From: Reticulitermes lucifugus
Taxonomy: Eukaryota > Arthropoda > Insecta > Blattodea > Rhinotermitidae
Direction of reading: 5' to 3'
Assembly: GCA_026260175.1 (NCBI GenBank)
Contig: JAKCWW010000064.1
Span: 81,479 to 145,478 of the forward strand
DNA length: 64,000 nucleotides
This document shows positions 35,806-45,893 of the stretch, piece by piece (position 1 is the first letter of the stretch; the number at the start of each line of letters is the position of its first letter). The translations under genes were made by a program, and so were the position numbers. The notes beneath the pieces were generated by a model. That model saw only the letters and a program-made list of their open reading frames with translations, did not search any database and was not told where the DNA came from.

Positions 35806-35931
35806 AGCGGTGGATACGTGTAAGGAAAAATTGGTGAACGGGACAATTTGTAATTGTAGGATGTGTTTTGATGTATCCAACTACGCCAGAAAATAAAGCT
35901 TTCAATTAAAAAAAAAAGCGGTGGATAAGTG
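35806..35931 (+). mobile_element. Tiny poly-A retro-insertion flanked by target-site duplications
   Basis: A 96-base insert (35821-35916) ends with AATAAA at 35892-35897, ten bases of spacer and an A tract (35908-35916). It is flanked by AGCGGTGGATACGTG (35806-35820) and AGCGGTGGATAAGTG (35917-35931), a 15-base duplication with one mismatch. Canonical polyadenylation signal, correctly spaced A tail and long target-site duplication together indicate LINE-mediated reverse transcription of the 3' end of a polyadenylated transcript. The insert is open in one frame for about 24 codons up to a TAA inside the AATAAA. That overlap argues for 3' UTR rather than coding sequence. Source gene unknown. 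Confidence 0.8.
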
Positions 35932-38900
35932 AACGGATGCCGCGTCGAAGTGGATAGTCGCGTTACTCATTTCTGCAAAACGACATCTACTTCGCACACC
36001 GCACCTCTTCCTGTACCACATGCGTTACAACGCGTTACAATGCTGTCGTAGACGGTAATGGATGATGGTTACAGAACACACTGATGAAAACCGCAAAAAC
36101 AAAACACTGTAATAAAAGCCACACACTTTGTACTGAAACTGAAACGCCCTTCACTTCAAACGAAACCAACCACTTCCATAAAATAAAACCTTCAATTACG
36201 TCAGCACGATAGCTTACTTTGTATGTAAATATTTAGTTAAAACTTCCATACGACCTGTAGAAACACTGAAAAGATAAACAAAAATAAAGCCAAAACAGCG
36301 CCGGAAAAAATTACTGACATTTTTAGTAAAAATCAATTCAACATCAGTTTTGTTAGTTCAAACTAACAGACTCACTAAAACAACATTAAAATGAAAGTAC
36401 TTAAGGACAGACGGGTGTTCAGAAGCAGACTTAGTGCTCCAAAATGAAAGGCGATTCTTGCAAGGATTTACAGTTCGATACACGAAGCGTGGCAAGGAGG
36501 ATCACGGCCAATGTTAACATGTTTATATATTGCATATTGCGAACAGCTGTGTATAAAAGACAGCCTTCCGTGCACTACTCGTAACACCGGAAGGGTATAT
36601 AATATTTTCCGCGTATTTGGTATTTTCATCCTACACTGATTCTTCACAACTGGCCGGTAAATTACGGCGAAAAGGCGCCTAACAACTACACTTCCAACGG
36701 CCTTGCTTGCATGCCACTCCTTAACCGACTGCAAAGACAGAATGACTGATGTCCCGGAAACGTCCTCTGCACACATACAATAAAAGACAAGACAACCTCA
36801 GCAATTTATCTCGCACATTTTATTCTTAACGTGAACTTATAACGCGCTGCAGCTACATCCTTGATATCAAAACTCCAAAAAACGAAATGCCGCTTTCAAG
36901 AAATAGGGCACAGAAGGCGTTGCAATTACGTTAAAGCAAGAGCGTGCATCTGAAGACGAAATATTCAGCCTCTCTAATTTACACCGAGAACGAAGCAAAA
37001 AATTATCGTATTCCATCTGAATATCTCAGTAAAAACTGAGCTCTTATTCATCTCTTTTCCCGTATTAAACCAAATTATGTAAAGTGCCTCCTCTGTACTA
37101 ACAAGTTCACGATCCACGGTGTGAAAAGAGTGAAACAAGACAGGAATCCAAGCAACGTACAATTTATGCAAACAACGGAGCCACAAAAGTACGAAGTTGT
37201 ACAATTAATCAGTGTTCGTTCCCGCGGCAATGGCGTAATGGCTCTTGCAAAGAACACGATCACTGATTGTCATTTAAACGTAAAATGCAAAATCGATCCG
37301 CCACAACACACGCCGCCTACTTTATCGCGCTTCAAAAGCCCATACATATGCAAAGTGAATCAGTTTTCCTTTGGAGATGCATTAATGCCACCACACAACG
37401 CGACAAATTACTTTCTCCTAATATATCACAGAGCCTCGGTATAACGGCGATGCAGTTTTCAGCGCTGAAGTGTACGATAACAAAACACAACTCAGTACAT
37501 GCAGTCCAGTTTATCGTGAGTCTGGGTCCCGTCTGGTGTCGTGGCTAACTTCCCGCATAGTGCGGCTCGAGAATTCTATCATTCGCTGCCCACTTTCTCT
37601 ATACAACAGGGAATTACCTTAGTTCAACACAGATCCTCGAAGTACCGAGCTTCTACTTTTATTATTCAGGCCTCTCATTCTTCGTCTCCATTTGAATAAA
37701 AACGGCTGTCACAATTAACTGTACGTAACGATCGGAATTTATTGCTTCGCAAAGGTCCCTCAGCAAGAACTTCACATCACATACCCACATTCAACGTTGA
37801 CGCCACTGTAACAGCATGGTACTATGCGCGGACCACCGCTCTGACCGCTTACCGTAAACTAACGCTTCATCAAAATTTAACCAAGTTTTTGGTCAAGACT
37901 ATTAAAACCAGATTCCTAACACTGCGTCCAGTGCCAAGTTTTTAATCACACTCTGGAGGCACAAGGCAAGGTACTGCTGCCGGCTTGGAAAGGCGTAATC
38001 CTAATAATTCTGGTTAACGTGAATTGTACATACTGCTATTACATCGAAGATACAAGAGACATGACGGCATTTTCTGCAACTGCTTCTACTCGGGCACGAA
38101 TATCAAGTTCTTCGGTTAGTACGTTGTCTTCTTTCGGGGTTTACTGTCCAACATAGACTCCCTGGCACGAAATTTCCCCACTACTCCAGAAACCGATGCA
38201 GTGGAAGTTTCTAAGGATCTCTCTTCCACTTTAACTCTACGACTTACGCTTTAAACATGTCGTACATAAATTTTCCGACTTCATATTTCATCTCATTTAG
38301 CAACACAGCGCAACTGAATCATATGCACAGACGCATTAACTGCTCTAAGGACGAACATCTTATTTCATAACACCTTGCAATTCTACCACACAGGTTTAAT
38401 AGCGCATCCACTGTTCCAAGAACTCATCTGCATTGGCCTGAGTCAACGCGGGATTCGCGGTTCCGGTTTTCAACGTGACAGCGAGTATCCTGCCCACCTC
38501 AGTTCAAGTCGCCAATTTCATGACAAACTAAAGGTCGGTGTATATCTGACTACGGATTCAGTTTAATCCCGTTTCGGCTCCACGCAACTAGCAAAGAACA
38601 GACCTGAAACCCATTAGGAGGCACGGAACATTGTATAGTGTTTCCTTTCACAAGTTGGCAGTAACGTAGCCGCTAAAAACTAAAGGTCTTCAGCAGCACC
38701 ACAAAATCCTACGATGGTCCCTTACCTTGCGCTAAATGAACCGAATTCAAAACGTACACTGCATTACACTGTGTATTTTCCAGACGAACTATTTGCAATT
38801 TTGCCCACACAACCGGCTTATGCAGATATTCATTTACAGGCGACACGTATTTTGTCACGTCACATCACACATATCTGCTGACTCTAGTTCTTAACTGCAT

Positions 38901-39266
38901 ATGTGCTAGAACGTGTCTGGGAGAAAAAACAAATGTGCCCCTTATCGTGTAGAAATTCCTTACGAAACGGTCCGTTTTGGAGATGTCACAAGTTCTATTT
39001 GAGAATTATGTAACGTCCGAACTACACTGTACATATTCGAACCAAAACTAAATTGGCCCAACGATTTAGTAGGACAAACTTGAAGAAGTGGGCCCACGAA
39101 ACGCGCAACAAGTATGAAGTGGATGTCGACGATATGAATTCTAGCGACAAGAATCAGAAGCAAGTCTCCTATACAGCCTTGAAGGCATGAGGACTGAAAA
39201 TGGCGCCAAATAAGACAGTTTCATTTCATGTTCATAAATAAGTACGGTGTATTTAACGACGTTGTC
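35932..39266. other. Unassigned stretch
   Basis: No gene recognised in 3.3 kb. ORFs of 102-107 codons (36468-36776 minus, 37121-37444 plus) have no motif. No copy of the window's repeat families was found. Confidence 0.4.
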
Positions 39267-39517
39267 AATACCTCACACTACACAGCAACGAATGACGTGG
39301 TGGTAGACGGATAACGAATTGAAGCGGGTGTCGAAAGAAGCGTTGTGGCCTAGTTTGAGGTAATATACCCACCCAATCCGCATGGAGACTGGGGAAAAAA
39401 CCACGAAATACATCGTCAGAATGGGCCGAGTCCCGAAACGTACGCCTCCAGTGCCAGGTTCCAATCCCCACAGAGCCTATCCTGGCACATTCCGTCGTTT
39501 TCCTTAGTCCCTCCACG
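39267..39517. repeat. Diverged interspersed repeat, possibly SINE-like
   Basis: Plus-strand blocks GACTGGGGAAAAAACCACGAA, ATCGTCAGAATGGGCCGAGTC, CAGGTTCCAATCCCCACAG and TTTTCCTTAGTCCCTC resemble a repeat I remember from polyneopteran insects, with GGGAAAACCACGGAAAACC and a B-box-like GGTTCCAATCC. It is single-copy in this window, so neither orientation nor boundaries can be fixed. Confidence 0.4.
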
Positions 39518-42012
39518 AAAACGACTGAACAGCAGTCACCACAAATTCAGACACCATCCACCGTGTAATTTTTCACCCAACACAACCCCCTGTCCTTAGA
39601 AGGGTGTAATACAACCTGTACAATGCACACTTCTAGATTTGGCTTTTCGTGTAAAAACAACTTTCTCCGCACATCACATTCCAAAACATTCGATAAAATA
39701 TTTCATACCCCACCATAATCAAAACGGCAGAAGAGATGGAAGAGTCAGTAACCCATCAAGACGGAACTATATACAGGTGTAAGGCCTATATCTCAAGTGA
39801 CTGAAGAAACACGGACGTGTTACAACCGATATGAGGTTTAATGACATCCCAACGCAACGCTGAGTAAACTCAGATACGAAGCACTCCTTATTACAGGAAG
39901 CAGCAAACAAATATTTGAAATGACGAAACCACGAATGCACTAACCATTTCCTGCCAACAGGCACAGGTCATACCAGAAACCGCCTCTCCGCCAGGGAACT
40001 TTTCCGTAAGTACTACATCAGCATATGCCAACATAAGCATTGTCCTGAAACGGGACGGCAAGATTTATGGCAGCCGGAAACAAACTTCAAACAGATCCCT
40101 CTATGCCCAAAATGTGATTCGGTGTGAACAAGGATGTGACGATAAAATAAGACATATCCTAAAGTTCCTGCACTGAGTCGGTAACGAAATATACGTTTAC
40201 CATTGTTATTGGTCCTTGTTCCGCTTCCGAGTTAAAGCGAAGGGCCCAGTGCTTCTGCCACTGCTGGAAGCACCGCTGGATCTGATTTCTGATCACACGT
40301 AGGGCGGTTAGTGACTGTTCTTGAAATTCGGGGACATCCTGGAAACGACGCCCTAGTAGTTACAATTTCATTCAAGTCCTCCCTTAGAATTCGCTGGTAT
40401 GTTCCACAACAGAGGCCTTACCCACAAGCAATCCCCGAAACGGTATTTCGTCGGTCTTCACCGACGCCTTTGCAAACTTTCTCCGCACCTTCGTCTGTGC
40501 GGCCTCTGAAGGGACACCCTGAACTCTCACAATCTTCAACCTAAGCTGCCTGAAGTTTGACTAGAAAACCCCACTCAAAAAATTTGTGTTCTCCCCATGG
40601 CATTGTCACCAATGTTTTGGAAATTTCATGCGTTGCCGACAAAGTCTTTCCAGAGCTTGAGGCACAACTTCATGGAAATGTGCTGTGCTTTCTAATCACA
40701 ATTTAGAAGATCGCGGAACGCACTTCATACGCACAAAATAAACGCGCGCTAAGAAGCAACGCATAGGGTTATGGCCGCAAATCTTCTTAGACCGACTCAA
40801 AAGACAGCGATACTATGGCTCCTAGCGTGAAAAAACTGTAGGGGCGGGTTACCGGAACATTTGCACACGTCTTCGAAACAATGACAATCGAATCGAAACT
40901 GATGTCCCAGTGACAGCGTAAAGCTAATTCCACACCCTTATAAGGAAAATGTGTTCCTAAGTTCCTCGATACTCAGTCATCTCTGTACACATGTAGTCAG
41001 GCACGAGAAAAAAAAACTGGGCTATGATAAATGATATATATTAGTGTGAAGAATTAAAGCGAAGAGATATGTTACAGGACGTAAAGTTTTGTATGTGACT
41101 GCATTAAAAATTGTACGTTTGGTCGCTATAAGACGACCAGATTAACTGTTGCCAACCATTAACTCAGGCTTAAACAGAGAGCAACAAACGCCTTATCATA
41201 TAGCATACCACTGTATATACGGCTTTTGCTCGATTGATTTATTACATGGTTATGCAATTAGTGACACAGCAAGTAAAACAGAATCCTGTGTTACGAAAAT
41301 CCATTTCACAATCATGTATAACACTTGCACTTATTTACGAATTCGTAAAATATCGGCTAATGCTCTCAGCAGGCTGCAGTGTTTACTGAACAGTCACCGA
41401 TGTGATTCTCAAAAACCACTAGACCTGGTTTCGCCACAGATGTTCGTAGTTAAAAATCCAATCCACAGAGTCATAAGTATAACAGGTTAATGTCTATCTA
41501 TCTACAGCTCAACAGGATACTTAATTTTGCTGCAAACAGCTTGTCGCAAACAGTAGCTACTTACACAGAGACCGAGGAATCAACATCTGCACTTCCCGCA
41601 CAACAATGTGTGCTGATTGCAGTTAAACACAGCAACACGCAACCTCCGCACTTACCTGTAACAAAACAAAAAGTATTAAGCAAACATCCTTCCAAACTTG
41701 ACAGTATAAAGTGAAGTTACTCATCAGAGAAATGCGGCAATTTGAAGAGTCAAATACTACAGTAACAAAATTATACACCTCAATAACAATTACAATATTG
41801 TTTAACAATCAGCAATAATTAGGAACAGCAGTTCAAGCGCTTTCCTGACAGAAGCGCCACGATCTTCCACAGAAACACGTTTAACCCCCTGAAGACTCAA
41901 AACAACGTTGAACAACATTTCAGCCCAAATGTTCCCCGACATACAAAACAGTGTTGCTTTGCATGACGGTTCCCTGGCTTCCTCGCTTGTTCTTCGATAA
42001 GAGCAGTATTAA
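39518..42012. other. Unassigned stretch
   Basis: No gene recognised. A 7-bp perfect hairpin CGTCGGT-CTTC-ACCGACG lies at about 40449-40466. The longest ORF is 113 codons (41149-41490 plus), with no motif. Confidence 0.4.
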
Positions 42013-42150
42013 AATGGAGGTAAGTATGGGGCACTGGTGGAATGACAATAACTGGGAGAAAACATGTCCCACTGCCACTCTGTCCACTGCACACCGCTCA
42101 CGGGATCGAATCCAGGACTCCGCGGTGAGAGGTTCGCGATTGCAAGGCTG
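42013..42150 (-). mobile_element. SINE-like repeat, family 2
   Basis: Plus-strand blocks GGGCACTGGTGGAATGACAA, TAACTGGGAGAAAACATG, CCACTGCCACTCTGTCCAC, CACGGGATCGAATCCAGG and GCGGTGAGAGG match 8152-8291 and 62570-62695. Read on the minus strand the tRNA-like box B is CCTGGATTCGATCCCG. It ends just before the TA tract. Confidence 0.7.
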
Positions 42151-42162
42151 AAATCAGTCTAT

Positions 42163-42165
<3 letters not shown>

Positions 42166-42200
<35 letters not shown>
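42166..42200. repeat. TA dinucleotide microsatellite
   Basis: About 35 bases of AT/TA. It continues on the other side of the hairpin element (TATATAT from 42294), so the element appears to have inserted into it. Confidence 0.9.
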
Positions 42201-42203
<3 letters not shown>

Positions 42204-42293
42204 GGTATACACAAAAGAATGGTGCGGTTTCCCTTTATTCACCATTGAAACCGCACCATTCTTTTGTGCATGCCCTCTTTTGTGTATGCCCTG
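42201..42293. mobile_element. Short hairpin MITE inserted in a TA tract
   Basis: The termini are CAGGGTATACACAAAAG (42201-42217) and, inverted, CAGGGCATACACAAAAG (42293-42277), which is 16 of 17 matched. Both abut TATATA, as expected for TA target duplication. The left arm (42201-42230) also pairs with 42248-42276 over 29 bases with two mismatches, giving a near-perfect hairpin around a 17-base loop. The right terminus is partly duplicated (CTTTTGTGCATGCCCT, then CTTTTGTGTATGCCCTG). No coding capacity. It is probably mobilised by a Tc1/mariner-type transposase. Confidence 0.8.
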
Positions 42294-42474
42294 TATATAT
42301 TCAGTACCTCACAGATAACACGGTGTTCTCATGATACCATTATTATATTTTAACGACGACTACAACAGTGGAAGTGACAGAGCAACAAGTAACTTACAAA
42401 ATGTGAAACTGAGATCTCAATTATTAACACCGAATAATGCACCTGCATACTACAACTTTTATGATTTTGGTAGC

Positions 42475-42507
42475 CTGAAGATGACCAACGTTGGTCGAAA
42501 CATGTTT
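42475..42507 (+). ncRNA. Hammerhead-like palindromic motif (copy A1)
   Basis: CTGAAGA (42475-42481), a single T, then the perfect palindrome GACCAACGTTGGTC (42483-42496), then GAAACATGTTT. Against the hammerhead core this is CUGANGA, an extra U, stem II, GAAA, then a 2-bp AC/GU stem III closing on AU. The next base at the cleavage-site position is U, which a hammerhead allows. It lies about 70 bases before the foldback at 42581. Confidence 0.4.
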
Positions 42508-42648
42508 AAAGTAAATTAATGATACAAATAAGTTGTTTAAAATTGTTTAAAAATTGTCCACTCCGTGTACGTACTGTTACAACAACACGTATTTTCACCA
42601 ACTCGTACACAAAATAAAAATAAAATGTACAGAAAACTTCACCACAGT

Positions 42649-42688
42649 CCCGACATGTTTCGGTGTGCTAAACAAACCATATTCAGGG
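42649..42688 (-). ncRNA. Hammerhead-like palindromic motif, degraded (copy A2)
   Basis: Minus strand: CTGAATA, T, GGTTTG, TTTAG, CACACC, then GAAACATGTCGGG. The stem has one mismatch and the core box has G8 changed to T. It is the inverted partner of the motif at 42755-42792. Confidence 0.35.
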
Positions 42689-42754
42689 AAACGCACTGAA
42701 CACTTAAAAATTGGGCTTGTGTACTTGTAAGTGTTCAGTGTTCAGTTTCTTCCG

Positions 42755-42792
42755 CTGAAGATAGTGTGTTTAGCACACTGAAACATGTCGGG
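42755..42792 (+). ncRNA. Hammerhead-like palindromic motif, best copy (A3)
   Basis: CTGAAGA (42755-42761), T, AGTGTG (42763-42768), loop TTTAG, CACACT (42774-42779), GAAAC (42780-42784), AT, GTC (42787-42789), GGG. Stem II is six perfect pairs. All conserved hammerhead core letters (CUGANGA and GAA, with an NUH cleavage triplet) are present. The one deviation is the extra U between CUGANGA and stem II, which is shared by the copies at 42475, 45581 and 61343. Stem III would be only 2 bp (AC with GU). Minimal stem III is known in retroelement-borne hammerheads that act as dimers. Cleavage is untested. Confidence 0.45.
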
Positions 42793-42860
42793 ACTCTGGT
42801 GAAGTTTTCTGTACATTTAATTTCTATTTCGTGTACGAGTTGGTGAAATTACGTGTTGTT

Positions 42861-44480
42861 ACAAATACGTTGTGTTGACGGTATTTAATGCTTTAAAATT
42901 CTATATACGACAAGGGGATGTTTAACATAAAATTTTAATACACTGATCATGTAACTAAACAAAAAAACCAGGCAGTGTCACATTTTTTGTGCAACAAGAA
43001 GGAATAAACCTGCCTGGTAAACATTCGAGATCTAAACTCCGGTCTGGCAATCCATATGCGCGTATAATGCGACAAGGGTAACTAATGTAAATGACCACTG
43101 TAGCAATGGCCTACAAGTGTGGAAGCACACGTAACAAACATGTACCAGTATTATGCTTATAGCAGAAACGCAGTCAACAGGAATTCACGTGAAATGCGGT
43201 AAGTATAGTAAAATGTCGCATTCATACATATTAACTACAACGGCGATTCGCGTAACCAACTTGCGGATAGGCCTAGTTGCAGTACGAAGTTAGTCGGCAG
43301 TTTAGAGTTTAAGAAATTACACTTAGTATCCGGCAGTTATTATCTTCGGTGCAAAATCGTGAATGAATAAAGCGTATACAACATAATACATTCATGCTGC
43401 TAGTGGCTACAACGTTCGTCTGGAACATTTTCTCCTTTGCGCAGTCTCTGCGCAGGTAGCATTCACTGAAAATAGTTCCATCATCTCACATCCAGAATAT
43501 GAACAGTGGCAGTCCAAGTTGTCGATAAATTTGAAACATCCAGGTACGAAGTTTAATCCCAAACCGCCAACAGACGTCCATGCAGTTACAAAACATGGCA
43601 CGAGCCGTCACACAGCCAAACTCAGGACCTGATAGGCGTGTTGCATTATCAGCTCTCGCAAATACACTCATCAGTTAGCAGGTTAATTATATGAACTGTG
43701 TGTAGCAGGCTCTACATCTCACATGGAGTGGACGGCTGAAGGTAAGTGTCATGTTGATTTGTTGTGCTAATGAACGCAGCGCGAACACACGTTGGCGCGC
43801 GAAGGACATACCACTTGCCAAAACGTATCGTCTGACCGCACTAAATATGTCACGCGCAGTCACCGACACCCACCCGTCACCACACTTCACGAAGGCAATG
43901 CTTTAACACGTCGAAGCGAGAAATTTATCTAAATACTATTTCAAAATTCAGTGTATACCTCTCACAAAACACTGCGACATTAACAAATCGGTTAATGAGA
44001 GTCCATGCCTATTCTGAGAAACCCACAGTCCTAAATAAAATCATTTCAGGGCATTAACTGAAGCTGGTACTATACACAGGACACAACAGCGGTTTAGAAC
44101 GGTGAATCCAACAAGTGACAGGCGTTAGCAATACAAATTCTTCAATTACACCGCTCGCCAATATTTGATGCCACCGGTGGAGTTGGCATCGAGCCATTTC
44201 TCTACGACCTTTCAAGCCTAGTGGTTAAGGGAAGGCGAAGTTAGGGAATGCGGTAATGGAACTGCAGGATGAAGTATGGAAACTGCGGACAAGACAGGAA
44301 CTACGAAAATCTGGCTACAAAGTCCAGTGATAAAAATGATTATTTTGAGTTGCACACTTAAAAACGGCGCCTTAAATTGTTTGTGCTTTTGGTCTGAATT
44401 AAATGTTAAAGGTAAGATGTTATCACTGAATTTTACACAAGAACAAGCGAACTTGTAAGACGTCATGAAATGTTCGAACT
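42861..44480. other. Unassigned stretch
   Basis: A 9-bp inverted repeat ACCAGGCAG / CTGCCTGGT spans 42967-43018. A CpG-rich patch lies at 43770-43870. Just before it, an ATG at 43722 and a strong splice-donor-like GAAG-GTAAGTGT near 43739 were noted. No protein family was recognised in ORFs up to 82 codons. Confidence 0.4.
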
Positions 44481-44730
44481 GTTAACAACAACAGTCACGA
44501 ACACAATTTTGTCCCGACTTATAGCTGTTGCATACAGCAGGGGCCCAAGCAGACCATAAAGTGCACGTGCTTGTCGTCGCGTCCTTCGTCAGCAAATAAA
44601 ATGCAAATGTCCTTGTACACAATTCCTGGTTCAGTGTCCTCACATTCATCATCATCATAACTGCGAAAGCTTTCACTGGAATGCGTCCAAACCAACATAC
44701 TGAGAGGTAAGAGAGGCCACATATTCCAGC
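44481..44730 (-). pseudogene. Possible pogo/Tigger-type transposase tail with Cys-rich finger, frameshifted
   Basis: One minus-strand frame reads SYDDDECEDTEPG, then DICILFADEGRDDKHVHFM. An overlapping frame then reads WSAWAPAVCNSYKSGQN followed by CVRDCC. Joined conceptually, this has the order acidic linker, C-x2-C-like pair, W-x-C, W-A-x-x-x-C, then C-x2-C. That order is typical of the PHD-like finger that ends many pogo/Tigger-type transposases in insects. Several positions are substituted and a frameshift is needed. It is a relic if the reading is right, and it could still be coincidence. Confidence 0.35.
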
Positions 44731-44769
44731 TGAGCTGTTACGTGGTGCTGTATCTTCAGTACATATCAC

Positions 44770-45580
44770 GCATTTACCTCCATTACATACCGATATAATT
44801 CAGAGATAAAAAGCATTACTTGTCATACGAAAAGTAGCGATGATTTCTTAGCAGTAAATGCTAGAATGAACGAAAAACTTCAACGAACTGCTCCAGTTGA
44901 TATCAATGCGTCATCTCACTACATGTACGTCTTTATGGCATTTGCCGCTACACGGCTGCACAAATCAAGCGTGTCTCTCCATTTTTTTAGAAACGGCAGT
45001 AATCGGAATTCCCCCACTGTTCCACACGTCCCGCCAGGTTTAACACTAAGAATGCCGCAGTTTGCCTGCAAGGTGTATTTGTGTGTTTCGTGTGATTCTT
45101 ACGGACACAGAGCATTTCCCGGCAGAAAATTCGGCCATTCGTCTAATTGCAACACAGCGTGCTCTGTGAGGTACGAAATGAAACATACTGCCACTTGCAA
45201 TGCGAATCCCTACAATGACCACGCCAAGGCCCTCTTAGTGTAACAGGAATAATGATAAAAGATGACAAACATACCCTGTGAGCGGCCGAGACGTGTATTC
45301 CACGGACGAACACTGTACTAATCAGTGATGTAAACAACCTATCTACGATCGATGATTATATTGAAATATTAATGTTGATATTATTTTAACTTCATAATTT
45401 CAGGCTTACAATTAAAATTTGACGGAAAATGAAGATGTTCGGATGCAAACGTTACTAATAGAGTCCTGTACATATTTGATCTGTACCATTTACATTTATA
45501 CATATATGTTACACTCTTCAATTTATATTTTATCATTTACCAGCGACGATGTTAAATGGCTCTTGTGTAACATGTCCTCC
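44770..45580. other. Unassigned stretch
   Basis: A 125-codon plus ORF (44866-45243) is Cys/His-rich near its end but shows no recognised motif. Nothing else was recognised. Confidence 0.35.
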
Positions 45581-45615
45581 GTGAAGATGGCCAAATGTTA
45601 TAGCCGAAATATGTA
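45581..45615 (+). ncRNA. Hammerhead-like palindromic motif (copy D)
   Basis: GTGAAGA (45581-45587; first C changed to G), T, GGC, an 11-12 base loop, GCC (45603-45605), GAAAT, AT, GTA. It has the same order, the same extra T and the same spacing to GAAA as the copies at 42475 and 42755, with a different pair of stem arms. Stem and core are partly decayed. Confidence 0.35.
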
Positions 45616-45781
45616 GGAATAACCTTTCTATATCAACTAGTGCAGTAAGTTGGAAATAAATCTACCTGTGTATGTTTATTGCACGAAAGATGTAGACTAT
45701 AATACACGTATTAAATTTACATGCACGTCATGGAATAACTTTGTATGAGAAAGTAGGTTATACTGACCATAACATGTAGTT

Positions 45782-45893
45782 GCGGGCTTAGTCAGCGCAG
45801 TATTGAACCTTCGGGTTCCATAAACGACGGGAGATTTCTTAAACTACCTGAATGACCGTTAGTTTCTCAAGAATTCGACTCTCTAAAGTTAGT
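45782..45893 (-). repeat. Fragment of abundant pseudo-coding repeat
   Basis: The minus strand reads SRILEKLTVIQVV, then a frame break, then a FYGTRR-equivalent region with TTTATGGAACCCGAAGGTTC. DNA matches to 2163-2320 are collinear. Same strand as the other three copies. Confidence 0.7.

Larger units (their letters stand above)
42581..42860. repeat. Foldback element with ~125-130 bp inverted arms
   Basis: The left arm (42581-42705) and right arm (42729-42860) are inverted copies separated by only 23 bases. Matching blocks include AAGTGTTCAGTG, TTTGTTTAGCACAC, GAAACATGTCGGGACT, GGTGAAGTTTTCTGTACATTT, GTGTACGAGTTGGTGAAA and ACGTGTTGTT. Each arm carries one hammerhead-like motif, at 42649-42688 (minus) and 42755-42792 (plus). 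The right arm retains CTGAAGA and a perfect stem, and the left arm is mutated in both. No target duplication was evident. Foldback copies are known for Penelope-like elements, which makes that class my leading inference. Confidence 0.8.

Noticed and set aside
40449-40466. 7-bp hairpin considered as a terminator or ncRNA
   Set aside because: Too short to be meaningful in 64 kb, and there is no associated gene.
44712-44760. CTGAAGATACAGC with GCTGGAATATGTGG on the minus strand as a ribozyme-like copy
   Set aside because: GAAA is replaced by GAAT and the stem is offset by an extra base. Similarity is too weak to count.
44866-45243. 125-codon ORF with several Cys and His, possible zinc finger
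   Set aside because: Cys/His spacing fits no finger class and nothing supports transcription.
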